This document shows, one piece after another, positions 7,343 through 14,975 of a stretch of DNA of 64,000 nucleotides; position 1 is the first letter of the stretch; each line of letters opens with the position of its first letter. The DNA comes from Halorubrum saccharovorum DSM 1137 (GTDB lineage Archaea; Halobacteriota; Halobacteria; Halobacteriales; Haloferacaceae), in the NCBI RefSeq assembly GCF_000337915.1, contig NZ_AOJE01000016.1, positions 1 to 64,000 of the forward strand. Direction: 5' to 3'. The notes beneath the pieces were generated by a model. That model saw only the letters and a list, made by a program, of their open reading frames with translations, was not told the origin of the DNA and did not search any database. The position numbers and the translations under genes were made by a program.

Positions 7343-9283
7343 ATGGCCGAATCAACGGTCGGGTCGGAGGGGGGGAACCACAGCCCGTCGGGAATGAAGG
7401 AAGGGGGGCCGTCGGGGCCGGTAGCGAAGGTCCGAGAGATCATCCGGTACGTTCCGGACGGCACGTCCATGCCGTCCGCGATGTGGCGCGGACGCCACCG
7501 GAACATCCTGATCGCGATCGCCGTCCAGGTGCCGCTGCTCATCGCGCTGGGACTCTACTCGGGGACCGAATCGTTCACCGGCGCGCAGATCCCCGCGACG
7601 CCCGCGTGGATGCTCGGCGGGTTCACCGCCCTCATCTTCGGCACCGCGGCGCTGGCGAACTGGTCGCGGCTGGGGCGCCGTCAGCGGACCGTGCTCGCGG
7701 CGTTCAGCGCGATGACGGTGTCGATGGCGCTCGTCAAGCTCTCCGGGGGGTACATCGAGGCGCACTTCCACTTCTTCGTGTTCGTCGCCGTCCTCGCGCT
7801 GTACGAGGACTGGCTCCCGTTCGCCGTCGGCATGCTGTACGTCGCGCTCGGCCACGGCGCGTTCAGCCTCATCGACTCCAGTCTCGTGTACAACCACCCC
7901 GCCGCGATCGCGAACCCGATCGTCTGGGGCGGGATCCACGCGGTGTTCATCACCGGGCTCGCGCTCGCGCTGATGGTCAACTGGTACTCCATCGAGAAGT
8001 CGCGCGAGGAGGCGCAGCGCCAGCTCGATCTGGTGTCCGAGCAGAAGGCGGAGATCCAGGACGTCGAGGCGGCGAAGGCGGAGGTCGAGAAGCGCCGCGA
8101 GGAGGTCGAACGGCTGAACCGACACCTCGAACGGAAGGCCGACGACTACAGCGCGACGATGGAGCGCGCGGCCGACGGCGACCTCACGGCCCGGCTGGAC
8201 GCCGACGGCGAGAGCGAGGCCATGGAGCAGATCGGCGCGGCGTTCAACGGGATGATGGACGACATCGAGGCGACGATGCGAGACGTGCAGTCGTTCGCCG
8301 GCGAGGTGTCCGCGGGCAGCGAGAAGACGGTCGCGGGCGTGGACACGGCCGAGGCGCGCAGCGAGGACGTGAGTCGGTCGGTCGCGGAGATCGCCGAGGG
8401 CGCCGCCGACCAGCGCGAGATGCTCGAACGGGTCTCCGGCGAGATGAACAACCTCTCGGCGACGATCGAGGAGGTCGCCTCCTCGACCGAGACGGTCGCC
8501 GACGCGGCCCAGGAGACGGCGTCGATCGCCGACGAGGGACAGGACACCGCCGGCGAGGCGATCGACAGCGTCCGGGAGTCGCAGGACGCGATCGGCGAGA
8601 CGGCCGAGAAGGTCAGGGTCCTCGACGAGCGGATGGAGGACATCGGCGAGATCGTCGACCTCATCGGCGACATCGCCGAGCAGACGAACCTGCTCGCCTT
8701 GAACGCCAACATCGAGGCCGCCCGCGCCGGCGGCGCTGGCGGCGGGAGCGACGGGTTCGCGGTCGTCGCCGACGAGGTGAAACAGCTGGCCGAGGAGACC
8801 CAGGAGGCGGCCCAAGAGATCGAGGAGCTCATCGCCGGCACGCAGGCGCAGACGCAGGCGACCGTCGAGGAGGTCCGCACCGCCGAAGAGCACATGGAGG
8901 CCGGTGCCGGTGCGGTCGAAGACGCCGCCGACGCGTTCGCCGAGGTGGCGGCAAACGCCGGCGAGACCGACGACGGGATCCGCGAGATCAGCAAGGCGAC
9001 CGACGACCAGGCCGCGAGCACCGAGGAGACGGTGTCGATGGTCGAAGAGGTGGCGGGGATCAGTCGGTCGACCGCCGACGAGGCCGACGAGGTCAGCGCG
9101 GCGGCCGACGAGCAGCTCGCCGCGATGTCGCAGGCGACCGCCGAGGCCGGCTCCCTCGCCGAACAGGCCGAGCGGCTTCGGGCGCTGCTCCGGAAGTTCG
9201 AAGTCGGCGGGGAGTCGACCGACGACCCGTCGGCGGCGGGCGCGCGCAACGTCGCGATGGGCGACGGCGGGCGGTCGGACTGA
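7343..9283 (+). CDS. Membrane methyl-accepting chemotaxis transducer
   Basis: Haloarchaeal transducer (Htr) of 646 residues that relays a signal to CheA and CheW. The N-terminal 50 residues are cytosolic. About six transmembrane segments follow (roughly 55-235), containing histidines in AHFHFF, GHGAF and GGIHAVF. A HAMP-like linker lies near 280-340, then a long methylation helix and the signalling hairpin tip DIAEQTNLLALNANIEAARA near residue 455. The polytopic His-bearing sensor, lacking a large extracellular domain, recalls the oxygen-sensing HtrVIII type, so aerotaxis is a reasonable inference. After AARAGG the tip carries an unusual Gly-rich AGGGSD stretch. ATG 7343 begins the acidic N-terminus; a longer frame from 7265 is less likely. 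Confidence 0.88.
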   Translation: MAESTVGSEGGNHSPSGMKEGGPSGPVAKVREIIRYVPDGTSMPSAMWRGRHRNILIAIAVQVPLLIALGLYSGTESFTGAQIPATPAWMLGGFTALIFGTAALANWSRLGRRQRTVLAAFSAMTVSMALVKLSGGYIEAHFHFFVFVAVLALYEDWLPFAVGMLYVALGHGAFSLIDSSLVYNHPAAIANPIVWGGIHAVFITGLALALMVNWYSIEKSREEAQRQLDLVSEQKAEIQDVEAAKAEVEKRREEVERLNRHLERKADDYSATMERAADGDLTARLDADGESEAMEQIGAAFNGMMDDIEATMRDVQSFAGEVSAGSEKTVAGVDTAEARSEDVSRSVAEIAEGAADQREMLERVSGEMNNLSATIEEVASSTETVADAAQETASIADEGQDTAGEAIDSVRESQDAIGETAEKVRVLDERMEDIGEIVDLIGDIAEQTNLLALNANIEAARAGGAGGGSDGFAVVADEVKQLAEETQEAAQEIEELIAGTQAQTQATVEEVRTAEEHMEAGAGAVEDAADAFAEVAANAGETDDGIREISKATDDQAASTEETVSMVEEVAGISRSTADEADEVSAAADEQLAAMSQATAEAGSLAEQAERLRALLRKFEVGGESTDDPSAAGARNVAMGDGGRSD

Positions 9284-9300
9284 GGCGCCGAGCCGCGGCG

Positions 9301-9771
9301 TTACTCCCGGTTTCCGGTCGCGTCGACGACGGCCTCGAACACCGGCAGCGCCCGCTTCACCTGCGCGCCGTCCTCGACGAAGACCAGCGTCCGGGGCGGC
9401 CGGACCGCCTTCGGTCTGACCCGGAGGCCCTCCCGCTCGGCGGCGTCGGCGGCGACTGCGGGGAGGCCGGGGGCGTCGTCCGCATCGCGCGCGGCGGCTT
9501 CCCCACCGGCGCCCGCGACGAACTCGATCCGGAGCCGGTCCGGCTGGACGTACGCCTCGGCGACGAGGTCTCGGTCGGCCTCGTCGCCGTCCCCCGCGCC
9601 TCCCTCGCCGCCGCGGACCACCCGGTACGCGAGCGCGCCGTCGGCCGTCGGCTCCACGTCGGGGTCGGCGTCGGCGAGCGCGAGGTCCCGCAGGCGTCCC
9701 TCGTTGCCGGACACCTCCGAGGCGAGCAGCTGTCCGATCCGGACGCCGTCGGTCAGGCGGTCCGCGACCAT
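9301..9771 (-). CDS. Uncharacterised haloarchaeal protein coupled to DUF2240 gene
   Basis: Acidic soluble protein of 156 residues with no motif I can assign to a function. It opens with VADRLTDGVRIGQLLASEV and ends with a basic, more hydrophobic segment (RPPRTLVFVEDGAQVKRALP) that looks like a folded beta/alpha core. Its ATG at 9771 overlaps the TGA of the upstream DUF2240 gene by one base (TGATG), so the two are translationally coupled and likely work together. I infer only a shared pathway or complex. Confidence 0.7.
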   Translation of the reverse strand: MVADRLTDGVRIGQLLASEVSGNEGRLRDLALADADPDVEPTADGALAYRVVRGGEGGAGDGDEADRDLVAEAYVQPDRLRIEFVAGAGGEAAARDADDAPGLPAVAADAAEREGLRVRPKAVRPPRTLVFVEDGAQVKRALPVFEAVVDATGNRE

Positions 9772-10286
9772 CAGGCGTCACCCGCGGGATCGACCGCAGC
9801 GCTGGCGTCGTCGACGCTGCCGTTCCCGCTTCCCTCGGCGGCGGCCGAAAGCCCCTCGCGCACGTCGGTCGCGAGGTGATCGACCGCGGCGCCGTGCTCC
9901 TTCGCGACGAGGACCGCGGCCGCCTCGATGGTGATCGCGAGCGCGCGCTGCCGCTCGTTGATCTCGGCGACGGCGCGCTGCTTTTCAATCCCGGCCGCGA
10001 CGACGGCGTCGAGGGCGGTCTCGAAGGTTGACTGCTCGCGGAGGATCGACTCGTCGGGCGTGAACCCCTCGGGAACGAGCACCTCGTCCGGGTCGAACCG
10101 CGCGACGAGGTCGCCGTCCTCCTCGTCCACTAGCCCGCGACCGACCGCGACGTCGACGAGCCGCTTCGCCTGATCCGGCGAGAACCAGTCGCGATCGAGC
10201 GACAGCGCGACGACGAACTCGCCCTCTCCCAGCCGCTCCTTGGCGCGGTGTTTAAACGGAACGGCGACGGCGACCTCGAGGCTCAT
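9771..10286 (-). CDS. DUF2240 family protein
   Basis: Archaeal conserved protein of 171 residues. The first half resembles a winged-helix module (EFVVALSLDRDWFSPDQAKRL, then a VGRGLVDEEDGDLVARFDPD wing). The second half is helical (ESILREQSTFETALDAVVAA, AEINERQRALAITIEAAAVL). The role is unknown; a DNA- or RNA-binding function is only inference from the winged-helix look. A TATA-like aggtttaccg on the minus strand near 10311-10320 lies about 28 bp before ATG 10286. First gene of a two-gene operon with the 156-residue protein. Confidence 0.8.
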   Translation of the reverse strand: MSLEVAVAVPFKHRAKERLGEGEFVVALSLDRDWFSPDQAKRLVDVAVGRGLVDEEDGDLVARFDPDEVLVPEGFTPDESILREQSTFETALDAVVAAGIEKQRAVAEINERQRALAITIEAAAVLVAKEHGAAVDHLATDVREGLSAAAEGSGNGSVDDASAAVDPAGDA

Positions 10287-10435
10287 GTGCGAATGGCGGG
10301 GCGTCGACGGCGGTAAACCTACCGGACCACTCGCCGGCGCGGGAAGGGGATCCGAAGTCGGGCGGGCGGACGCGCGGTCTCGCGTTTCGGTCCCCGTGAA
10401 GATCCCGGGGCCGAGGATCTAGTCGGCGGCGGGCA

Positions 10436-10618
10436 TCAGTCTGAGCCGGTTTGCCAGCCGACGAACTTCTCGAACACTACCGTGACTCCGAGGAAGAGAA
10501 CGGCGAACACGAACCAACGGAACGCGTCGAACGTGCCCGTGAAGGCGAGGACGTTGAAGATGTACGATAACGACGCCCCGACGAACGCGGCCAGGTAGAG
10601 GTTTCGCCGGGTGTCCAT
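10436..10618 (-). CDS. Small two-helix membrane protein
   Basis: A 60-residue protein with two predicted transmembrane helices, roughly residues 6-27 and 34-54, and a basic start (MDTRRNLY). No family recognised. ATG 10618 is supported by a TATA-like gagttaagcc centred about 26 bp upstream; an upstream GTG at 10627 would add three residues. It stands alone between the DUF2240 operon and the antiporter. Confidence 0.65.
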   Translation of the reverse strand: MDTRRNLYLAAFVGASLSYIFNVLAFTGTFDAFRWFVFAVLFLGVTVVFEKFVGWQTGSD

Positions 10619-10702
10619 GGGAGACACTCGACGGAGTTCGGCTTAACTCCTTTCCCGAGCGCGCTCCCGTCTATCCGAGCCGCCGAGCGCCGCGACCACC
10701 CG

Positions 10703-12193
10703 TCAGTCGTCGTCGGTCGCCGCGGTCGGCTTGTCGGCGGCGGGCGCCTCGGTCGGCTTGTCGGCGGCGGGCGCCTCGGTCGGCGTCGGCGTCACGTCGA
10801 GCGAGTAGCCGGTCGCGGCCATGGCGAACAACACGAGCGGCGAGAGAAACGCGAACAGGTAGTACGGCGCGTACTCCAGCGTCGGGACCCCGGTGACGCC
10901 CGCCATGTAGACGGCGCCCGCGTGCCACGGGAACAGCGCGCCGGTCGGCGTCCCGGCGGCCTCGACCGCGCGGGAGAGCTGGTCGGTGTCGAGCCCGAAC
11001 TCGTCGTAGGTGTTCCGGAGCGTGACGCCGGGGAGGACGATGCTCATGTACTGCTGGGCCGTGAGCGCGTTGATGGCGATCGCCGAGACGCCCGTTCCGG
11101 CGACGAGCGCGCCCGGGCTCTTCACGGACGACGTGAACGCGTGGGCGATCACCGCCAGCACGCCCGTCCGCTCTAAGATCCCGCCGAGCGACAGCGCGGC
11201 GACGACGACCGTGATCGTCCACGCGGAGCCGGTGAGCCCGCCCGTCGCGAGCAGTTCGTTCACCAGGTCGGAGCCGGACTCCGGCGCGGTGCCGTACATG
11301 AACGTCTCCCACGCGGGGACGAAGCCGGACCCCTGTACGAGCAGCGTCGTGAGCACGCCGGCGAACACGCCGGCGACGAGGGTCGGGAGCGCGGCGTACC
11401 CGCGCAGCGCCAGCCCGAAGGTGACGGCGAGCGGGACGAACGCGAGCAGCGTGATCGCGTACGTCTCGCCGAGCGCGCCCTGGATCTCCGCGATCCGGCC
11501 CGTCGGGATGTCGCCGCTGGCGCGGAGACCGAGCGCGAGGAAGCCGAGTACCGCGAGCCCGAAGGCGACGGCGGTGCCGGTCCGCATCCGGCGGATGTGC
11601 GCGTACAGATCGGTGTTGGTGACGCCGGCGGCGAGGTTGGTGGTGTCGGAGAGCGGCGACTGCTTGTCGCCGGCGTACGCCCCCGAGAGGACGGCCCCGA
11701 CCGTCATCGGGGCGGGGACGCCGAGCCCCGCGCCGATGCCGACGAAGGCGACGCCGAGCGTCCCCACCGTGGTCCACGAGGAGCCGATGGCGAACGCGAC
11801 GACGGCGGCGACGACCGCTGCCGCGGGGAGGAACGTCGTCGGCGAGAGGATCTCCAGCCCGTAGTACATCAGCCCCGGAATCGTGCCGGCGCTGACCCAC
11901 GTCGCGATCAGCCCGTAGATGGTGAAGATGATGAGCAGCGCCTGCAGCCCCATCACGAGGCCGTTCGCGATCCCGTCGAACAGCTCCTCCCAGTCGTAGC
12001 CGAGCCACAGGCCGAACCCGCCGACGAAGGCGATGCCCCAGAGGAGCGGCGGGTGTGGATCGAGGCCGAGGACGGCCGAGCCGATGCCGAGGAACGCCAC
12101 GACGGCGAGGACCGGGACCAGCGCCAGCGCCAGGCTCGGGCGGCGGTCCGGGTCGAGGTCCTCGTAGGTCGTCGGCGTGAACGAGCGTGCCAT
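10703..12193 (-). CDS. nhaC: NhaC-family Na+/H+ antiporter
   Basis: Integral membrane antiporter of 496 residues with about 11-12 hydrophobic segments, expected to exchange Na+ for H+ and so support pH and sodium homeostasis in high salt. Conserved NhaC-type stretches include FAIGSSWTTVGTLGVAFVGI (near 160-180), AYAGDKQSPLSDTTNLAAGV (near 200) and TGVSAIAINALTAQQYMSIV (near 370). A related family member might carry another counter-ion. The last 35 residues are not membrane-like and contain a perfectly repeated nonapeptide (EAPAADKPT, 27-bp DNA repeat). ATG 12193 lies 28 bp behind a strong TATA box, so the in-frame extension to 12262 is rejected. Confidence 0.9.
   Translation of the reverse strand: MARSFTPTTYEDLDPDRRPSLALALVPVLAVVAFLGIGSAVLGLDPHPPLLWGIAFVGGFGLWLGYDWEELFDGIANGLVMGLQALLIIFTIYGLIATWVSAGTIPGLMYYGLEILSPTTFLPAAAVVAAVVAFAIGSSWTTVGTLGVAFVGIGAGLGVPAPMTVGAVLSGAYAGDKQSPLSDTTNLAAGVTNTDLYAHIRRMRTGTAVAFGLAVLGFLALGLRASGDIPTGRIAEIQGALGETYAITLLAFVPLAVTFGLALRGYAALPTLVAGVFAGVLTTLLVQGSGFVPAWETFMYGTAPESGSDLVNELLATGGLTGSAWTITVVVAALSLGGILERTGVLAVIAHAFTSSVKSPGALVAGTGVSAIAINALTAQQYMSIVLPGVTLRNTYDEFGLDTDQLSRAVEAAGTPTGALFPWHAGAVYMAGVTGVPTLEYAPYYLFAFLSPLVLFAMAATGYSLDVTPTPTEAPAADKPTEAPAADKPTAATDDD
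10730..10790 (-). repeat. 27-bp repeat in nhaC 3' end
   Basis: Two near-perfect head-to-tail copies of a 27-bp unit, with part of a third, encode the duplicated nonapeptide EAPAADKPT in the hydrophilic C-terminal tail of the antiporter. The copies are so similar in DNA that the duplication looks recent or is maintained by slippage. Confidence 0.75.
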
Positions 12194-12216
12194 GGCCGGG
12201 GTTATTCCTTTGAGGC

Positions 12217-12225
12217 ATAAATATA
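12217..12225 (-). promoter_or_regulatory. TATA box of the NhaC antiporter gene
   Basis: The sequence tatatttat on the minus strand is centred 28 bp before ATG 12193. It is one of the strongest TATA elements in the window. Confidence 0.7.
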
Positions 12226-12360
12226 TCTCGGAATATGAGCGGGAAAGATAATGATCGTTCATCGCCGTTCGCGGCCGGAGGGGGAGAACCGAGCGCTCGT
12301 CGCCGACACCCGCGCGTCCGACCGTGTGCCGCCGTGTCGCGGGGTCGCCGAACGGACGGT

Positions 12361-12368
12361 CTTATACG
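12361..12368 (+). promoter_or_regulatory. TATA box of NOG1-type GTPase gene
   Basis: The sequence cttatacg is centred about 29 bp upstream of ATG 12393 and supports that start over the in-frame extension from 12324. Confidence 0.6.
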
Positions 12369-12392
12369 CGTCGGCGGTCAAGTCGGGGCAAC

Positions 12393-13379
12393 ATGATATT
12401 TGAGGGCCTCCCAACGACCCCCCGCTCGGAGGAACTCGTCGACAAGGCGTTCTCGCGGGCGGCGCGCGCGGGGCGCGCCAAACACGGACACGAGGCGCAG
12501 GAGTCGATGCTGCGGACCGCCGGCAACGTGCTCTCCGACAACTTGGAGAACGTCGTCGTGTCGTGGCCCGACTTCGGCTTCGACGTGGACCCGTTCTACT
12601 ACGAGCTCGCCGACGCCATCGTCGACGTCGACCGCCTCCGGCAGGCGCTCTCGCAGGTGATGTGGGCCAGCCGGCAGATCGAGGACCTGCGCGACGAGTA
12701 CACGACGAAGGTCCGCAACTCCGACGTCGACACCGCGCGGAAACATCGCAAGCAGGCGTTCGCGCGCATGGCCGACGTGATGGACCAGATCGAAGAGGAC
12801 CTGCGGTACATCGGCGACTCGCGCGACCAGCTGAAGGTGCTCCCCGACGTCAAACCGGACGAGCCAGCCATCGTGGTCGCCGGCTACCCCAACGTCGGGA
12901 AGTCGTCGTTCGTCAACCGGGTCACCCGCGCCTCGAACCAGATCGCGGAGTACCCGTTCACCACGAAGGGCGTCCAGATCGGCCACTTCGAGCGGGACCA
13001 CATCCGGTACCAGATCGTCGACACTCCCGGCCTGCTCGACCGGCCGGCCGACGAGCGCAACGACATCGAGCGGCAGGCGGTCAGCGCCCTCGAACACCTC
13101 GCGGACGTGGTCGTGTTCGTGCTCGACCCCTCCGGAGACTGCGGCTACCCACTCGACGTGCAGCTCGAGCTGCGCGAGGAGGTACGGGCGCTGTTCGGCG
13201 AGGAGGTGCCGTTCCTCACGGTGGCGAACAAACACGACCGCTTCGACGCGGTACAGGCGGAGTCCGTCGACGCGACGATGAGCGTCACCAACGACGAGAA
13301 CGTCGAACGCGTGCTCGACATGGCGGTCGAGGCGGCCGCGTTCGAGCCCGATCTCCCGACGCGCGACGGCGAGGAGTGA
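12393..13379 (+). CDS. NOG1-type GTPase (TRAFAC, Obg-related)
   Basis: P-loop GTPase of 328 residues of the archaeal NOG1/GTP1 group, related to the eukaryotic nucleolar GTPase that acts in large ribosomal subunit assembly; a ribosome-associated role is inferred. The N-terminal 150 residues are helical (NOG1 N-domain). The G motifs then follow: G1 GYPNVGKSS near 167-175, G3 DTPGLLD near 210 and G4 NKHD near 279. The short C-terminus ends in an acidic tail (DLPTRDGEE). It is divergent from nhaC and has its own TATA box. Confidence 0.9.
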   Translation: MIFEGLPTTPRSEELVDKAFSRAARAGRAKHGHEAQESMLRTAGNVLSDNLENVVVSWPDFGFDVDPFYYELADAIVDVDRLRQALSQVMWASRQIEDLRDEYTTKVRNSDVDTARKHRKQAFARMADVMDQIEEDLRYIGDSRDQLKVLPDVKPDEPAIVVAGYPNVGKSSFVNRVTRASNQIAEYPFTTKGVQIGHFERDHIRYQIVDTPGLLDRPADERNDIERQAVSALEHLADVVVFVLDPSGDCGYPLDVQLELREEVRALFGEEVPFLTVANKHDRFDAVQAESVDATMSVTNDENVERVLDMAVEAAAFEPDLPTRDGEE

Positions 13380-13420
13380 GCGGTCGCTCGTAACGGTTAG
13401 CTGTCGAAAAACGGGGAGAA

Positions 13421-13825
13421 TTACTCAGTCTTAGTGTTGACCTCACGGTCTTTTTGCTCCTCGTGTTTTTCCGAGAGATCGGTGGCGGAAGCCGCGGTAT
13501 CGTTGGTGTGTTGGTCGTCGTTTTCCATGCTCTCGATTTCTTCTTGAAGTTTTTCCAGAAGCTTGCGCTGTTGTTCCTCGGTGAGACGTATCGATGAATC
13601 TGAGAAGGGGTTGCTGGTGGACGTTCTTTGGTACCTCACAACGGACCCCTGTTTTTCCTCGAGTCTGACAGCGCCGGCCCTGAAGACGACAGTGGCGATC
13701 CCGCCGGAGATCATCGCCCAAGAGGAGAGTTCAGGGAGACCCGCGAATTGGAACACCATCGCTATGACGAGGGCAAAAGAAAAGGCGAGTAGCGAAGTGT
13801 ATCTAAGATCTGCGGGGCTGACCAT
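13421..13825 (-). CDS. Hypothetical membrane protein with charged C-terminal tail
   Basis: A 134-residue protein with two hydrophobic segments near residues 10-28 and 33-50, then a long charged tail (LTEEQQRKLLEKLQEEIESM) likely to form a coiled coil, ending in EVNTKTE. No family recognised. Base and codon use are visibly more AT-rich than in the neighbours (many gaa, aaa, ttt codons), which suggests recent transfer. It overlaps the preceding small gene by 23 bp and is probably read from the same transcript. Confidence 0.7.
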   Translation of the reverse strand: MVSPADLRYTSLLAFSFALVIAMVFQFAGLPELSSWAMISGGIATVVFRAGAVRLEEKQGSVVRYQRTSTSNPFSDSSIRLTEEQQRKLLEKLQEEIESMENDDQHTNDTAASATDLSEKHEEQKDREVNTKTE

Positions 13826-13991
13826 ATTGGAATCCCGCGACGAAGCTGATATAGAGTGCAGCGACAGCGAAGACGATGAACAGAATGCTTTCTAGAGTAA
13901 GGAGGCCCGTGAGGCGGAGTACGCCGATGAGGGCGAGGGCAAGCCCGGCGAGTATCATGCCGAGGTCCTCAGTCGTCATGGCGTTCAGCAT
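13803..13991 (-). CDS. Small two-helix membrane protein
   Basis: A 62-residue protein, almost entirely two transmembrane helices (about 10-28 and 34-55), ending in GFQYGQPRRS. No family recognised. ATG 13991 lies about 26 bp behind a TATA-like ctataacc on the minus strand near 14013-14020. It shares 23 bp with the next gene and the AT-rich composition of this island, so the pair probably arrived together. Confidence 0.68.
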   Translation of the reverse strand: MLNAMTTEDLGMILAGLALALIGVLRLTGLLTLESILFIVFAVAALYISFVAGFQYGQPRRS

Positions 13992-14125
13992 AACTGGGCG
14001 TTACTCGGGAGCGGTTATAGATTTATTGGTGGATTTGAGGGTTGCGAGTGCAATTCAGGTGTTTCTGGAAGAGCGTTGTTAGAGGGGCTGTTGCGTCCGG
14101 TTTCAAAAGTCCCCCGAGCACCGCG

Positions 14126-14887
14126 TCAGGCCTGCTCGGCGGCGTAGACGACGTTGACGCTGACCTGCACGCTCACGTCGCCGGTCTCGATGCCGGTGGC
14201 GGCGCCGGCGTCCCCGCCCTCGGTCTCGGCCATCATGGCCGCGTCGGACACCCGGTACGGCGTCACGCCCGCGTTGGCGGTGGAGACGCTGTAGGCGCCG
14301 GCCAGCTCCAGTCCGCTGGAGCTCGCAAGCACGGTGGCGTCGTCCTCGGCGTTCGCCATCGCGTTCTCGATGGCGGCCTCGCGGACTTCGCGCTCCCGTT
14401 CCTCGCTCAGTCCGAACTCGATCCGCTGGACCTCGTCGGCGCCGGCGCCGACCGCGACGTCGATGACCTCGCCGACCGCCTCCACGTCGTCGAGCGCGAT
14501 CGCGTAGCGGTGGACGCCCTGATACCGCGTCAGGTCGGGGTTGTCGCGCGTCTCGTAGGACTCCCGCACGTCGTACTGGTCGGTCCGGATGTCGTCCTCG
14601 TCGATCCCCCAGTCGGTGAGCGCGGCGCGGAGCTCCTCGTCGCCGGCGGAGAGTTCGTCGCGAACGGCCGCGGAGTCGTTGCCGGTCGCGGTCACCGCGA
14701 CGCGGATCGTCGCGCGGTCGGGCTCGGCCGTGGCCTCGCCGTCCGCGACCACTTCGATGTTCCTGTCGAGTGTCGGTTCGTCGCCCGCGTCGACGCCGGG
14801 GCTTCCGGTCGAGCCGACGAGCCCCGAGCAGCCCGCGAGCGCCACGAGCAGCGCGACGCCGACGGCAGTCGCCAGTTTCCTGTTCAT
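14126..14887 (-). CDS. SIMPL-domain (DUF541) lipoprotein
   Basis: Exported protein of 253 residues. The N-terminus MNRKLATAVGVALLVALAGC carries a signal peptide and a lipobox (LAGC), predicting a lipid-anchored cell-surface protein. The rest is a SIMPL/DUF541 domain: EVVADGEATAEPDRATIRV at its start, the DIRTDQYDVRESYE strand pair, and AIENAMANAEDDATVLA near 180. Family members in bacteria and archaea have no settled function; some are linked to oxidative stress. The minus-strand sequence gacttatttga at 14911-14921 is a TATA about 29 bp upstream of ATG 14887, which rejects the longer frame to 14914. Confidence 0.85.
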   Translation of the reverse strand: MNRKLATAVGVALLVALAGCSGLVGSTGSPGVDAGDEPTLDRNIEVVADGEATAEPDRATIRVAVTATGNDSAAVRDELSAGDEELRAALTDWGIDEDDIRTDQYDVRESYETRDNPDLTRYQGVHRYAIALDDVEAVGEVIDVAVGAGADEVQRIEFGLSEEREREVREAAIENAMANAEDDATVLASSSGLELAGAYSVSTANAGVTPYRVSDAAMMAETEGGDAGAATGIETGDVSVQVSVNVVYAAEQA

Positions 14888-14975
14888 ACCCGACTCGTGG
14901 ACGGGAACCGTCAAATAAGTCGCTGAAAGGACAAAGAGACGTTTGCGCTATCGGGCGCGGGAGCAGTGACCGCGA

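Noticed and set aside
7318-9988. Very long open frames (over 850 codons) on both strands across the chemotaxis transducer gene
   Set aside because: They encode Arg/Gly/Ala-rich low-complexity peptides without domains and are the usual antisense or shifted-frame artefact of high-GC genes. The transducer frame has the clear signalling motif.
13421-13991. AT-rich gene pair as a toxin-antitoxin system
   Set aside because: Neither protein has a DNA-binding or toxin fold; both are membrane proteins.
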